Below, piece by piece: positions 49,716-59,085 of a stretch of DNA of 64,000 bases. Location of the stretch: positions 55,712 to 119,711 of the forward strand of contig NZ_JPOC01000057.1 of the NCBI RefSeq assembly GCF_000738775.1. Direction: 5' to 3'. The translations under genes were made by a program, and so were the position numbers. Numbering within the stretch: position 1 is the first letter of the stretch; every line of letters begins with the position of its first letter. The notes beneath the pieces are model-generated. The model was not told the DNA's origin. It did not search any database and was given only the letters and a program-made list of their open reading frames with translations. Origin of the DNA: Prescottella defluvii (GTDB taxonomy: Bacteria > Actinomycetota > Actinomycetes > Mycobacteriales > Mycobacteriaceae).

Positions 49716-51275
49716 GTGACCCAACTGACGGACGAGCGCCCGATGCCGCCGTCCGGCAGCGTCCGCACCGTCAGTCCGGCGCCGCTCGCGCCCGACCCGG
49801 ACTTCGGTCCGACGGACCGGCGACGAGGTTGGGTCGTGACGCTGGTGATCACCGCGCTCGCCGCGATCACCCGCTTCACGATGCTGAACTATCCCACCGA
49901 CGCGGGTACGCCCGTGTTCGACGAGAAGCATTACGCGCCCCAGGGGTGGCAGGTCCTCACCGGCGGCGGGATCGAGGACAACCCCGGGTACGGCCTGGTG
50001 GTGCATCCCCCCGTCGGCAAGCAGTTGATCGCGCTGGGCGAGGCGATCTTCGGCTACAACGCGTGGGGATGGCGGTTCGCGTCGGCGGTCGCCGGGACGA
50101 TCCTGGTCCTGCTCGTGGTCCGGATCGTGCGGCGCATGACCCGTTCCACCCTGGTCGGCGCGATCGCCGGCCTCCTGATGATCGTCGACGGTGTCTCGTT
50201 CGTCTCCTCACGGCTCGGCATGCTCGACATCTTCCTGGCGCTGTTCACCGTCGCGGCGCTGGGTTGTCTCGTGGTGGACCGCGACCAGGTGCGGGAACGG
50301 ATGGCCCGGGTGCGGGCGGAGGGCCGCATCGGTGTCAGCGACCTCGGTCCGCGGCTCGGGGTGCGCTGGTGGCGGTTCGGCGCGGGCATCATGCTCGGGC
50401 TCGCGTGCGGCACCAAGTGGTCCGGGCTCTACATCATCGCGTTTTTCGGCCTGCTCTGCGTCGCGTTCGACGTCTCGGCCCGGCGCGGATACGGGGTTCG
50501 GCGGCCGTGGGTCGGCACCGCGGTCCGCGACATCGGTCCGTCGCTGTACGCGCTGGTGCTCGTCCCGCTCGGGGTCTATCTCGCGACGTACTGGGCGTGG
50601 TTCGCGAGCGAGACCGGTGTCGACCGGCACGCGGCCGGCAATCAGATCGGCACCGGCGGCACCTTCTCGTTCGTCCCCGATGCGCTGCGGTCGCTGTGGT
50701 ACTACAGCGCCAAGGTTCTCGAGTTCCATTCGGGACTGACCAATTCGGCGGGCAACGTCCATCCGTGGGAGTCGAAGCCGTGGACGTGGCCGATGGGCCT
50801 GCGGCCGATGCTGTACTACTTCGCCGAGGGCGAGCAGGTGTCCGGCTGCGGCGGCCCGACGTGCGTCAAGGCCGTCATGCTCATCGGCACGCCCGCGATG
50901 TGGTGGCTCGCGCTGCCGGTTCTCGCGTGGGCGATGTGGCGGACGTTCGTGAGCCGGGACTGGCGGTATGCCACGGTCCTCACCGGCTACGCAGCCGCCT
51001 TCCTGCCCTGGTTCGTCACCCTGGACCGGCAGATGTACTACTTCTACGCGGTCGCGCTCGCCCCGTTCCTCGTCATGGCGATCGCACTGGTGCTCGGCGA
51101 GATACTCGGTACCGCGAAGGATTCCCTGGAGCGCCGCGGCACCGGACTTCTCGCGGTGTGTCTGTACCTGGGCCTGGTGGTCGCGAACTTCGTGTGGTTG
51201 TGGCCGATCCTGACGGCCGTGCCGATCAGCCCGGAGTTGTGGCAGCAGCAGTTGTGGCTGCCCAGCTGGCGCTGA
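49716..51275 (+). CDS. pmt: protein O-mannosyltransferase
   Basis: 519 residues, GT-C fold with about 11 membrane helices. The catalytic acidic pair lies in PVFDEKHYAPQGW (about 66-78), in the first extracytoplasmic loop. A second loop carries the HPPVGKQL motif (about 95-102). It moves mannose from polyprenyl-phosphomannose to Ser/Thr of exported proteins as they cross the membrane. Start is GTG 49716. Likely substrates nearby are the exported proteins with Ser/Thr/Pro-rich linkers, though this is inference. Confidence 0.93.
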   Translation: MTQLTDERPMPPSGSVRTVSPAPLAPDPDFGPTDRRRGWVVTLVITALAAITRFTMLNYPTDAGTPVFDEKHYAPQGWQVLTGGGIEDNPGYGLVVHPPVGKQLIALGEAIFGYNAWGWRFASAVAGTILVLLVVRIVRRMTRSTLVGAIAGLLMIVDGVSFVSSRLGMLDIFLALFTVAALGCLVVDRDQVRERMARVRAEGRIGVSDLGPRLGVRWWRFGAGIMLGLACGTKWSGLYIIAFFGLLCVAFDVSARRGYGVRRPWVGTAVRDIGPSLYALVLVPLGVYLATYWAWFASETGVDRHAAGNQIGTGGTFSFVPDALRSLWYYSAKVLEFHSGLTNSAGNVHPWESKPWTWPMGLRPMLYYFAEGEQVSGCGGPTCVKAVMLIGTPAMWWLALPVLAWAMWRTFVSRDWRYATVLTGYAAAFLPWFVTLDRQMYYFYAVALAPFLVMAIALVLGEILGTAKDSLERRGTGLLAVCLYLGLVVANFVWLWPILTAVPISPELWQQQLWLPSWR

Positions 51276-51339
51276 CCTCCCGATTCTCCGTTCCGGCAAT
51301 GGGATCCGCCCGCGCACACCGCCGGGTAGTGTGCACCGG

Positions 51340-52413
51340 ATGTCCAGATTTCGCGTTTCCGCCGCTGGGTCCACCGCGGCGGCCGTGTCGGCTTTCGTCG
51401 CTCTGCTCGCCATCGCCGTGACGTCGGTACCGGCCGCGCAGGCCGATTCCGGTCGGGACGGCGGTCCGCGATTCTCCGACGTCACGTCGGTCGGGGTGCA
51501 CAACACGTACGAGAAGCAGCGCTACGCGTTCCTCGCGGACGCGTTGGACGCCGGCGCAGGCATGATCGAGATCGACGTGTGGACCAACGCAGCCGGACCG
51601 GATTGGCGTGTGTCGCACTCGAACCCGGTGGGCAACGACAACAACTGTGCGGGCGCGACGTCGGCGGCGCAGTTGCGGACCGGCCCGCGCGACCAGTTCC
51701 TCGGCGGATGTCTCGCCGATCTGCGTGCGTGGCACGATGCCAACCCCGCGCACCCGCCGGTCATGGTCAAGGTCGAGATGAAGGACGGGTTCACCGATCC
51801 GCTGGGCCGCGGTCCCCGCGAGTTCGACGCGCTGGTGCGCAGTCGACTCGGCGACGCGGTGTTCGGGCCGGGCGATCTCGTCGAACGGTCCGGAGCGGCC
51901 ACCCTCGACGACGCGGTCCGCGCCAGGGGCTGGCCCGATCTCGCCGAACTGCGCGGCAAGTTCCTGATCGAACTGATCCCCGGGACGGTGGAGGAAACGA
52001 ATCCGCTCGACACCTGGTGGACCGACCGCGCGTACGCGACACACCTACGCGACCTGGCACGCGTGGGTGGGCTGGATCTGGCGACCGCGTTCCCGGCGGT
52101 GCACCGGGCCCAGCCCGGCGATCCCCGCGTGGCCCGGTACGACGAGGATCTGCGGCCGTGGTTCGTCGTGTTCGACGGTGACGCACGCGCCTTCCTCGAC
52201 GACGGGATCGACATGCGGTGGTACCGGGACAACGGGTACCTGGTGGTGATGACCGACGCCCACGACGTGGCACCGACGCTCGACGCGGTCGCCCCGGCCG
52301 AGGACGCCGCGCGCGCTCGGGTCACCGAACTGGCGGGGCGCTCGGCGAGCGTCGTGTCCTCGGACTGGACGACGCTTCCGCAGGTGCTGTCGCTGGTCGT
52401 CGAGCGGTCCTGA
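51340..52413 (+). CDS. secreted phosphatidylinositol-type phospholipase C / phosphodiesterase
   Basis: 357 residues. A signal peptide ends near AAQA (about residue 36). The mature TIM barrel shows the two expected catalytic His residues: VGVHNTYEKQ (about 53) and WRVSHSNPVG (about 91). EIDVW and KVEMKDGF segments carry the metal- or proton-relay acidic residues. The CAGATSAAQ... GGCLADLRAW block is typical of actinobacterial Ca-dependent PI-PLC-like proteins. It should cleave phosphodiesters in lipids outside the cell. ATG 51340 is preferred; GTG 51331 is in frame. It follows pmt by 64 nt. Confidence 0.8.
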   Translation: MSRFRVSAAGSTAAAVSAFVALLAIAVTSVPAAQADSGRDGGPRFSDVTSVGVHNTYEKQRYAFLADALDAGAGMIEIDVWTNAAGPDWRVSHSNPVGNDNNCAGATSAAQLRTGPRDQFLGGCLADLRAWHDANPAHPPVMVKVEMKDGFTDPLGRGPREFDALVRSRLGDAVFGPGDLVERSGAATLDDAVRARGWPDLAELRGKFLIELIPGTVEETNPLDTWWTDRAYATHLRDLARVGGLDLATAFPAVHRAQPGDPRVARYDEDLRPWFVVFDGDARAFLDDGIDMRWYRDNGYLVVMTDAHDVAPTLDAVAPAEDAARARVTELAGRSASVVSSDWTTLPQVLSLVVERS

Positions 52414-52424
52414 CGACCGGGGCG

Positions 52425-53981
52425 TCAGGTCCAGCGCTGCCGGGCCCGCACCGACAGTCGGCGTTCCTTCCGTTCGGCGAGGATCAACGGATCCCGGGTC
52501 AGGTCCCGGTACAGCGAGACGCACAGGCCGATCATGACGATCACGAACGGCGCTGCGGCGATGATGGTCATGGTCTGCAGCCCGTTGAGTGCGTCGGCGC
52601 CGCCGGTCCACAGGATCAGTGCGGCGACACCACCGGTGAGCAGGCCCCAGAAGACGACCACCCAGCGGGCGGGCGCGAGCGAGCCCCGCTGTGACAGCGT
52701 GCCCATCACCATCGAGGCGGCGTCGGCCCCGGAGACGAAGAAGATCGCGACGAGGACCATCACGAGGACGGTCGTGATGCCGAAGAGCGGCAGGTGCTCG
52801 AGCATCCCGAACAGCTGACTCTCCGTGGTGTCGCGTCCAGCGAGGTCGATGCCCTCGCGTTGTTCGTTGATTCCGGTGCCACCGAAGATCGCGAACCACA
52901 GCAGACTGACCAGGCTGGGGATCAGGATCACACCGACGACGAACTGCCGGATGCTGCGGCCGCGACTGATCCGGGCGAGGAACATCCCGACGAACGGGGT
53001 CCAGGAGATCCACCACGCCCAGTAGAAGATCGTCCACGACGACAGCCACTCCCCCGTCTCCGGATTGCTCGACGCCGCCGTCCGGGCGGACATCGACGCG
53101 AGATCGGCCGCGTAGTTGCCGATGGTCGTCGGAATCAGGTTGAGGATCAGGACGGTCGGACCGAGCACGAACACGAACACCGCGAGGACCAGCGCCAACA
53201 CCATGTTGGTGTTGGAGAGCCACTGGATTCCCTTCGAGACCCCGGAGACCGCCGACGCGACGAAGGCGAGGGTGAGGACGGCGACGACCGCGACCAGCAG
53301 CAGCGTGCCGACCTCGCCCATCCAGCCGACCACCTCGAGCCCGGATCCGATCTGCAGCGCACCCAGTCCCAGGGATGCGGCGGTGCCGAACATCGTGGCG
53401 AAGATCGCGAGGATGTCGATGATGCGGCCGATCGGCCCCTCGCTCCGCCGCCCCAGCAGCGGGAAGAACGCCGCACTGATCAACTGCGGTCGGCCCCGCC
53501 GGTAGGTGCCGTACGCGATGGACAGCCCCATCACCGCGTAGATCGACCACGGGTGCAGGCTCCAGTGGAACATCGTGGTGGCCATGGCCGTACCGACTCC
53601 GCCGTCGGTTCCCGGTGGCGGATCGACGAAGTGGGCCAGCGGTTCGGCCACTCCGAAGAACATCAGCCCGATGCCCATGCCGGCGCTGAACATCATCGCG
53701 ATCCAGCTGACGGTGGTGAACTCGGGTTTCTCCCCGTCCTTGCCGAGCGGGACGCGGCCGTACCGGCTCGCGGCCAGCCACAGCGTGAAGACCACGAACC
53801 CCGACGCAGCGATGACGAACAGCCAGCCCAGGTTGGTGACGAGCCAGTCCAGCATGTCGCCGGTGACCGATTCGAGGTTGTCGGGGGCCGCGAGACCCCA
53901 CACCACGATGGCGGCGACGGCACTTGCGGCCACGCCGAACACGACACGATCGGTCCCGGACAGCTCGCGTGCGCCTGCCAT
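52425..53981 (-). CDS. BCCT-family betaine/choline/carnitine transporter
   Basis: 518 residues, 12 membrane helices. The family glycine-rich stretch MMFSAGMGIGLMFFGVAEPL (about 96-115) and the substrate-cage aromatic block WTIFYWAWWISWTPFVG (about 315-331) are intact. MFLARISRGRSIRQFVVGV follows. It imports glycine betaine or related osmolytes with Na+ or H+. The C-terminal tail is short (about 30 residues, Arg-rich), which may limit osmotic regulation compared with BetP. It is monocistronic. A stem-loop lies between it and doxX. Confidence 0.9.
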   Translation of the reverse strand: MAGARELSGTDRVVFGVAASAVAAIVVWGLAAPDNLESVTGDMLDWLVTNLGWLFVIAASGFVVFTLWLAASRYGRVPLGKDGEKPEFTTVSWIAMMFSAGMGIGLMFFGVAEPLAHFVDPPPGTDGGVGTAMATTMFHWSLHPWSIYAVMGLSIAYGTYRRGRPQLISAAFFPLLGRRSEGPIGRIIDILAIFATMFGTAASLGLGALQIGSGLEVVGWMGEVGTLLLVAVVAVLTLAFVASAVSGVSKGIQWLSNTNMVLALVLAVFVFVLGPTVLILNLIPTTIGNYAADLASMSARTAASSNPETGEWLSSWTIFYWAWWISWTPFVGMFLARISRGRSIRQFVVGVILIPSLVSLLWFAIFGGTGINEQREGIDLAGRDTTESQLFGMLEHLPLFGITTVLVMVLVAIFFVSGADAASMVMGTLSQRGSLAPARWVVVFWGLLTGGVAALILWTGGADALNGLQTMTIIAAAPFVIVMIGLCVSLYRDLTRDPLILAERKERRLSVRARQRWT

Positions 53982-54013
53982 TCCTCACACGGTGCTCACC
54001 CGGACCGGCAAAA

Positions 54014-54053
54014 GCAAGCACCCGGGCGTCGTGGCGACGTCCCGGGTGCTTGC
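54014..54053 (-). terminator. stem-loop terminator downstream of the DoxX gene
   Basis: A 13-bp stem GCAAGCACCCGGG / CCCGGGTGCTTGC with a loop that itself pairs (CGTCG/GACG). It lies 10 nt beyond the doxX stop and 32 nt before the BCCT start, and should end the doxX transcript. Confidence 0.8.
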
Positions 54054-54063
54054 GGCGGTGCGA

Positions 54064-54495
54064 TCAGCCGGCGGACAGCACGCCCCGCGAGTTCTTGCCG
54101 ACGACCGCGTCGACGCTGAGCCGGCCCGCTCCGACGCCCGCGATCAGCAGCGCGCCGACGCCGAGCGCCAGGACCAGTTCGTAGCCGCCGTCGCCGACGA
54201 AGATGCCGTTACCGACGTGCACGATGAAGAACGCGCCGAGCATGTTCAGGAACAGCAGGACGCCGGCGATCCGGGTGGCGAATCCGATGAGCAGGGCGAT
54301 ACCGCCGACCAGTTCGATCGTCGCGGCGACGATCGCGGAGACGTCCGCCAGCGGGACGTCCATTCCGGCGAATGCGGCCTGGGTGCCGTCGATGCCCCAG
54401 GTGGAGAACTTCTGCCACCCGTGCGCGATGAAGATCACGCCCAGGCCGATCCGGGCGATGAGCAGGCTGGCGTCGCGGAATGCGGTGGAATTCAT
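54064..54495 (-). CDS. DoxX family membrane protein
   Basis: 143 residues, four membrane helices (about 10-27, 55-73, 77-95, 108-126). The family motif LLIARIGLGVIFIAHGWQK opens the protein and ELVGGIALLIGFATRIAG marks the second helix. In mycobacteria a DoxX protein forms a membrane oxidoreductase complex with SodA and SseA; others are of unknown role. A palindrome with 17-bp arms lies 64-102 bp upstream. It shares its TTGA-N4-TCAA core with the FMN reductase operators, which suggests redox control. Confidence 0.88.
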   Translation of the reverse strand: MNSTAFRDASLLIARIGLGVIFIAHGWQKFSTWGIDGTQAAFAGMDVPLADVSAIVAATIELVGGIALLIGFATRIAGVLLFLNMLGAFFIVHVGNGIFVGDGGYELVLALGVGALLIAGVGAGRLSVDAVVGKNSRGVLSAG

Positions 54496-54559
54496 GAGGG
54501 TCCTCGAAAGTGGTGGGACGCGCGGACGAACCGGAAGCGCGTTCTCGGTGGTTCCACCC

Positions 54560-54597
54560 TGACACGTTTAGGTTGAAGCGTCAACCTAAACGTGTCA
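54560..54597. promoter_or_regulatory. 38-bp perfect palindrome with TTGA-N4-TCAA core
   Basis: TGACACGTTTAGGTTGA (54560-54576), spacer AGCG, then the exact reverse complement (54581-54597). The right arm ends in the stop codon of the GntR-type gene. AT-rich arms and no T-tract argue against a terminator. The position 64 bp before doxX suits an operator. The core matches the two FMN reductase sites at 14.3 kb. Confidence 0.8.
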
Positions 54598-54954
54598 CGC
54601 GCCCTTCAACGCCGTGGCCACGAAGGTCGCGGCATCGGCATCGGAAATCCCCAGACGACGAACCGCCGCGACGTACTCCGTGGCCGCCTGCTGCGCCTTC
54701 GTCCGCGTCGGATCCCCGGAGGCCGCGATGAACGAACCGAGCCGTCCACGGGTCTCGATGACCCCGAGCTGTTCGAGCTCACGGTAGGTGCGGGCGACCG
54801 TGTTCGGCGCGATGCCGAGGTCGGACGCGAGCTTGCGGACCGTCGGAATCTTCGTGCCCGCCACCAACTCCTCGTTGTGCACCAGTTCGAGGATGCGCAC
54901 CCGCAACTGCTCGAACGGTGGCGTCGTCGAGTCGTGGTCGATCTCGATGTCCAC
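54595..54954 (-). CDS. GntR-family regulator, YtrA type
   Basis: 119 residues. A winged helix (about 10-75) has PTVRKLASDLGIAPNTVARTYRELEQLGVIETRGRLGSF in pieces of the usual GntR order. The C-terminal part is only about 40 helical residues, the YtrA-type dimerisation tail. Such regulators often control a neighbouring ABC transporter or membrane protein. It is on the same strand as doxX, 99 nt upstream, with the long palindrome in between. It could bind that palindrome, although its core is a better match to MarR sites. Confidence 0.88.
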   Translation of the reverse strand: MDIEIDHDSTTPPFEQLRVRILELVHNEELVAGTKIPTVRKLASDLGIAPNTVARTYRELEQLGVIETRGRLGSFIAASGDPTRTKAQQAATEYVAAVRRLGISDADAATFVATALKGA

Positions 54955-54996
54955 TGCATCCCTCTCATCGTTTCGCGGCCGTCGAGGCCGGTGACC

Positions 54997-55683
54997 TCAC
55001 CGTAATGCGGCTACGGCGTCCCGGATCGGAATCGAGCCTTTCGTGAGCATCAATGTGCGGCGCACCGCCCGGGGCGCGTCGCCGTCCGCGCCGGGCTCGA
55101 GCAGCGCCGCGATCACCGCTGCGACGTCGGCGCGGGGAACCGTGCCACGGTCGAGCGGTGGTTCGGTGAGCGTCACCTCCCCGGTCGGGTCGTCATCGGT
55201 GAGCCCGCCGGGACGCAGGATGGTCCAGTCCAGCCCCTCCCGCCGTCGGAGATCGTCCTCGGCGGCGGTCTTCGCCTCGAGATACGCGGCGAAGACCGCG
55301 TCCGTGCCCGGGGGCACCGGCTCGCCCGCACCGAACGAACTGATCTGGACGAAACGCCGGACACCGGCCCGTTCGGCGGCGTCCGCCAACAGCACCGCCG
55401 CGCCGCGATCGACGGTGTCCTTTCGCGCGGCACCGCTGCCCGGACCCGCGCCCGCCGCGAACACCACCGCGTCGGCGTCGTGCAGCACAGCCGCGACCTC
55501 GTCGACCGTCGCCCGCTCCAGGTCGACGATCTCGGGCAGGGCACCCAGCGCACGCACCGGCCCCTCGTGGTCCGGATTGCGGATCAGCGCCACCGCACGG
55601 TCCCCCGACGCGGTGAGCAGTTTGGTCAGGTGGCGGGCGATCTTGCCGTGCCCTCCGGCGATGACGATGCGTCGACCTGTCAT
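54997..55683 (-). CDS. NAD(P)-binding NmrA/SDR-like protein
   Basis: 228 residues, Rossmann fold. The dinucleotide loop is IAGGHGKIARHLTKLL (about 7-22). RRFVQISSFGAGEPVPPG replaces the SDR catalytic Ser region, and a YLEAKTAAEDDLR block and WTILRPGGLTDD follow, as in NmrA/YwnB-like proteins. They bind NAD(P) and act as redox sensors or reductases. ATG 55681-55683 has GAGGAG 7 nt upstream; the longer frame starting at 55731 is not supported. It is upstream of the GntR gene by 42 nt. Confidence 0.85.
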   Translation of the reverse strand: MTGRRIVIAGGHGKIARHLTKLLTASGDRAVALIRNPDHEGPVRALGALPEIVDLERATVDEVAAVLHDADAVVFAAGAGPGSGAARKDTVDRGAAVLLADAAERAGVRRFVQISSFGAGEPVPPGTDAVFAAYLEAKTAAEDDLRRREGLDWTILRPGGLTDDDPTGEVTLTEPPLDRGTVPRADVAAVIAALLEPGADGDAPRAVRRTLMLTKGSIPIRDAVAALR

Positions 55684-55754
55684 TTGGGACTCCTCGCACT
55701 GGATTCGACCTGCATACGCACTCCCTGCCATTGTCCCCGTGCAGAATGGCTGTC

Positions 55755-56102
55755 ATGGCGAAGACCGCAACGATTTATCACAATTCCCGCTGCAGCACGT
55801 CGCGGAACACGTTGAAGCTCATCGAGGAGGCCGGCATCGAACCGACCGTCGTCAACTACCTCGAGACGCCACCGTCCCGCGACGGCCTGCGCAAGCTGCT
55901 CGACGACGCGGGCCTGCGCCCGAGCGAGGCGATCCGCAAGAAGGAGGCGCTGTACAAGGAGCTCGGGCTGACCGAGGCGTCGGAGGACGAACTGCTCGAC
56001 GCGATGGCCTCCAACCCGATCCTGATCGAACGTCCGCTCGTGGTCACCGACCTGGGCACCGTCCTGGCCCGCCCGTACGAGAAGGTCCGCGAGATCCTGT
56101 AA
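55755..56102 (+). CDS. ArsC/Spx-family thiol reductase
   Basis: 115 residues, thioredoxin-like. The active-site Cys 13 lies in HNSRCSTSRNTL. EALYKELGLTEASEDELLDAM and NPILIERPLVV with a conserved Arg are as in arsenate reductases of the glutaredoxin-linked class. It may reduce arsenate or act on other thiol substrates. No ars genes are near. ATG 55755 is chosen as the family start; upstream ATGs at 55731 and 55746 are in frame. It converges with arcA, 7 bp apart. Confidence 0.85.
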   Translation: MAKTATIYHNSRCSTSRNTLKLIEEAGIEPTVVNYLETPPSRDGLRKLLDDAGLRPSEAIRKKEALYKELGLTEASEDELLDAMASNPILIERPLVVTDLGTVLARPYEKVREIL

Positions 56103-56109
56103 CCGTCGG

Positions 56110-57336
56110 TCAGTCCAGCGGACCGCGCGCGAGCGGACACGACATGCAGCGCGGTCCGCCCCGGCCCGACCCCAGCTCGGATCCCGAGATGCGCAGGACC
56201 TCGATGCCCGCCGCCTCCATCCGGGCGTTCGTCTCGACGTTGCGCTCGTAGGCCACGACGACGCCGGGGGCCAGCGCAAGGGTGTTGTTGCCGTCGTCCC
56301 ACTGCTCCCGTTCGGCGGTCACGTGGTCGAGCCCGGTGTCGATCACCCGGAGCTTGCCGATGCCCATCGCGGTCGCCGCGGCCTCCAGGAACGGCTCCGG
56401 CCCACCGATCCCGACGACGCCGTCCTCCCGTCGAATGGTGAACGCCGACAGGGTGTCCCGCACGGCCGGGTACATCACGACGGCGTCGGAGTCCACCATC
56501 GTCAGCACCGTGTCGAGGTGCATCGACGCGCGCCGCTGCTCGATCGGCACAGCGAGGACCGTGTGCGCCAGCCCGTCCTCGAACACGCTGCGTGCCAACG
56601 CCTCCGCTCCGGCCGGAGTGGTCCGCTCCCCCACCCCGACCGCGATGACCCCCGGCGCGAGCAGTAGGACGTCCCCGCCCTCGACGGGCGCGGTGTGGGA
56701 CTCGTACGCCCGCCGCACCCCACGGAACCGCGGGTGGTGCGCGTAGATCAGGTCGGTCAGCGACGCCTCCCGCACCCGCGCCGGCAGCGCGAGAGAGGTG
56801 ATCGCGACCCGATCGCCGATCCAGAACGACGAATCCCGAGTGAACAGCAGGTTCGGCAGCGGGTCGATCACGAAATCCGCGCCGTGGTGCATCAACCGCA
56901 CCAGCGACGGGGTCGCCGCGCCGGTCCCGATCGGCAACTCGTCGAACGTCATCCCGGACGTGAGGATCGTCGACAGGTCGGCCGCCGGGACCCCGCGCAG
57001 GTACGCCGCCAGGTCCTGCGCCAGCACGTGTCCGAGCTTGCGCGGGTCGACGGCCGCCGAGATGCCCTGCATCCGGGCGGCCCCGCTGGTGGTGAGTGTC
57101 TCGGTGAGCAGATCGGACAGGAGCAGGACCTCGACGCCGCGGCCGCGCAGCACGTCCGCGAACGCGTCGTGCTCGTCCTGCGCGCGATCCACCCAGGGCA
57201 GTCCGTCGAACAGCAGTTGATCGTTGTTGCGGGGCGTGAGGCGTCGCAGCTCGTCGCCGGGGCGATGCAGCAGCACCGACCGCAGCGCACCCACTTCGGT
57301 GTCGACTCCCAGTTCGGACTGATCCAACACGCTCAT
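56110..57336 (-). CDS. arcA: arginine deiminase
   Basis: 408 residues, pentein fold. Key blocks: [13 protein letters not shown], the substrate-binding [11 protein letters not shown] (about 165-175), [19 protein letters not shown] (catalytic His region, about 270) and the nucleophile Cys in [12 protein letters not shown] near the C-terminus. It converts arginine to citrulline and ammonia. No arcB, arcC or arcD are adjacent, so energy from the full pathway is not indicated here. In M. tuberculosis the homologue is likewise isolated beside pmt. ATG 57336 is chosen. Confidence 0.93.
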   Translation of the reverse strand: MSVLDQSELGVDTEVGALRSVLLHRPGDELRRLTPRNNDQLLFDGLPWVDRAQDEHDAFADVLRGRGVEVLLLSDLLTETLTTSGAARMQGISAAVDPRKLGHVLAQDLAAYLRGVPAADLSTILTSGMTFDELPIGTGAATPSLVRLMHHGADFVIDPLPNLLFTRDSSFWIGDRVAITSLALPARVREASLTDLIYAHHPRFRGVRRAYESHTAPVEGGDVLLLAPGVIAVGVGERTTPAGAEALARSVFEDGLAHTVLAVPIEQRRASMHLDTVLTMVDSDAVVMYPAVRDTLSAFTIRREDGVVGIGGPEPFLEAAATAMGIGKLRVIDTGLDHVTAEREQWDDGNNTLALAPGVVVAYERNVETNARMEAAGIEVLRISGSELGSGRGGPRCMSCPLARGPLD

Positions 57337-57460
57337 GCATAAACGGTAGTCCCGCACCGGGCCGTCGGCACCCGCCACCCCGGGATCCTCGAGTATTGTT
57401 CAGGTTGTCGTCAGTTGTCGTCTGGGGCCGTCGGTGGCCATCGCAGAAAGGGAGAGCACC

Positions 57461-57922
57461 GTGGACATGCCCGATTGGAACACCCGGGAACTGACGCCCG
57501 GGCAGCTCTCCGAGCGCAGCGGCGTCGCCGTCTCGGCGCTGCACTTCTACGAGCGTGAGGGCCTGATCTCGAGCCGCCGCACCAGCGGGAACCAGCGCCG
57601 TTACAAGCGGGACGTGCTGCGCCGGGTCGCGTTCATCCGGTTGTCGCAGAAGGTCGGCATCCCCCTCGCCGAGATTCGCGACGCGCTCTCCACGCTGCCG
57701 GACGGCCGGACACCGACCCGCTCCGACTGGGCCCGACTGTCGAGCAGGTGGCACCAGGATCTCGATCGGCGGATCGAGCAGCTCGTCCGACTGCGCGACG
57801 ACCTCACCAACTGCATCGGATGCGGGTGCCTGTCCCTCGCGAGCTGCACACTGGCGAACCCGCACGACGAACTGGGCACCGCGGGTCCGGGCGCGCGGGT
57901 GATCGACGTCGAGATCGACTGA
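57461..57922 (+). CDS. soxR: redox-sensing MerR-family regulator
   Basis: 153 residues. MerR-type helix-turn-helix (about 8-75) is followed by the dimerisation helix. The [2Fe-2S] site [12 protein letters not shown] (about 119-130) has the exact C-x2-C-x-C-x5-C spacing of SoxR. In actinobacteria SoxR responds to redox-active compounds and turns on oxidoreductases and exporters rather than a soxS. GTG 57461 with AGGGAGA upstream is preferred; ATG 57467 and ATG 57434 are in frame. It is divergent from arcA and converges with the DUF2505 gene. Confidence 0.93.
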   Translation: MDMPDWNTRELTPGQLSERSGVAVSALHFYEREGLISSRRTSGNQRRYKRDVLRRVAFIRLSQKVGIPLAEIRDALSTLPDGRTPTRSDWARLSSRWHQDLDRRIEQLVRLRDDLTNCIGCGCLSLASCTLANPHDELGTAGPGARVIDVEID

Positions 57923-57929
57923 GATCCGG

Positions 57930-58436
57930 TCAGCGTCCGTCGAGACGCCGGTGCGCCTCCGCTCGGTCCCGCTCGACCATCTGCGACACCATCTGCCGCA
58001 CCAGGAGTTCGATCTGGCCGCCCACCAGCGGGATTCGCACCGTGGCGGTGCCGCGGACCTCCAGCACCGATCCGCGCTCGTCCGGGCGGAGGACGTACTC
58101 GCCGTCGATCGTGACGGGAATGCCGGTGGCCGATCCCTCGAGCGTCCCGGACGCTCGCCCCTCGTGGACCGCGCGCCACGTATCGATCCGGCGCATCCGC
58201 ATCTCACCGCGAACGACCTTGCGTACCAGCGCCGGCAACCTGTCGGTGTCGGCCGTCTCGGTCATCGTCACCGTCACGAGCGCAGACCCGTCGGCATCGG
58301 ACGCCCGGTCGACCCGTACCGATCCGTGCGACTGCGGCGGCATCCGCGCACGCCAGTAGTCCTCGTCGGTCAGGAGCGCATGGACCCGGTCGACGGGATG
58401 ATCGAAATCGGCCGAGAACTCGAATCGCTTCGGCAT
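57930..58436 (-). CDS. DUF2505 (START/SRPBCC-like) protein
   Basis: 168 residues. The opening RFEFSADFDHPVDRVHALLTDEDYWRAR is typical of DUF2505, a helix-grip fold that binds hydrophobic ligands. The VTIDGEYVLRPDERGSVLEV strands and a long C-terminal helix follow. Its ligand and role are unknown. It is 7 bp from the convergent soxR gene and 22 bp downstream of the response regulator gene on the same strand, so it may belong to that operon. Confidence 0.8.
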   Translation of the reverse strand: MPKRFEFSADFDHPVDRVHALLTDEDYWRARMPPQSHGSVRVDRASDADGSALVTVTMTETADTDRLPALVRKVVRGEMRMRRIDTWRAVHEGRASGTLEGSATGIPVTIDGEYVLRPDERGSVLEVRGTATVRIPLVGGQIELLVRQMVSQMVERDRAEAHRRLDGR

Positions 58437-58458
58437 CCTGCCGACGCTACCGGAGAGC

Positions 58459-59085
58459 TCAGGTGATCAGGCCGCGTTCGCGAGCCGCCGCCACCGCGGC
58501 CGTGCGACTGTCGACCTCGAGTTTCGTGAACGCATGAACCAGGTGCGATTTCACCGTCGCCTCACTGACGAACAACACTTTCGCAATTGCACGATTCGAC
58601 AGCCCCTGGGCCACGAGTGACAGCACCTCGATCTCCCGCGCGCTCAGGTCCGCACGCGGTTGCTGCATCCGCCGGTAGAGCCGCTGGGCCACCTCGGGAT
58701 CGAGCACCGTCTCGCCGCGCGCCGCCGCGAACACCGAGTCGATCAGCACGTGCGGGGCGGTGTCCTTGAGCAGGTACCCGGCGGCACCGGCCTCCACCGC
58801 CCGCAGGATGTCGGCGTCGGTGTCGTACGTCGTGAGCACCACAACCCGCGGCGGATCGGGGCGTGCGACGATCTCGGCGGTCGCGCGAGCGCCGTCCATC
58901 CCCGCACCGAGCCGCAGATCCATCAGCACCACATCGGGTTTCGCACTCTCGACCAACTCCAGCGCGTCCTCGCCCGAAGCTGCTTCCGCCACCACCTCGA
59001 CATCCTCGTGCGACGCGAGCAGCGCGCGCAGCCCCGCACGGACCACCGGGTGATCGTCGACCAGCAGTACCCGCACGGCACTCAC
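58459..59085 (-). CDS. NarL/LuxR-family response regulator
   Basis: 208 residues. Receiver domain with D10-D11, phospho-acceptor D56 in VLMDLRLG and the Lys of YLLKDTAP. LuxR-type helix-turn-helix (about 145-200) has LSAREIEVLSLVAQGLSNRAIAKVLFVSEATVKSHL in the family order. The GTG start overlaps the kinase stop as GTGA (59082-59085). Together with the kinase it probably controls the divergent FtsX-type ABC exporter operon, the usual arrangement for this class. Confidence 0.93.
   Translation of the reverse strand: MSAVRVLLVDDHPVVRAGLRALLASHEDVEVVAEAASGEDALELVESAKPDVVLMDLRLGAGMDGARATAEIVARPDPPRVVVLTTYDTDADILRAVEAGAAGYLLKDTAPHVLIDSVFAAARGETVLDPEVAQRLYRRMQQPRADLSAREIEVLSLVAQGLSNRAIAKVLFVSEATVKSHLVHAFTKLEVDSRTAAVAAARERGLIT

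Noticed and set aside
54560..54597. Rho-independent terminator of the GntR gene
   Set aside because: The stem is AT-rich with no T-tract and shares an operator core with distant promoters; regulatory use is more likely.
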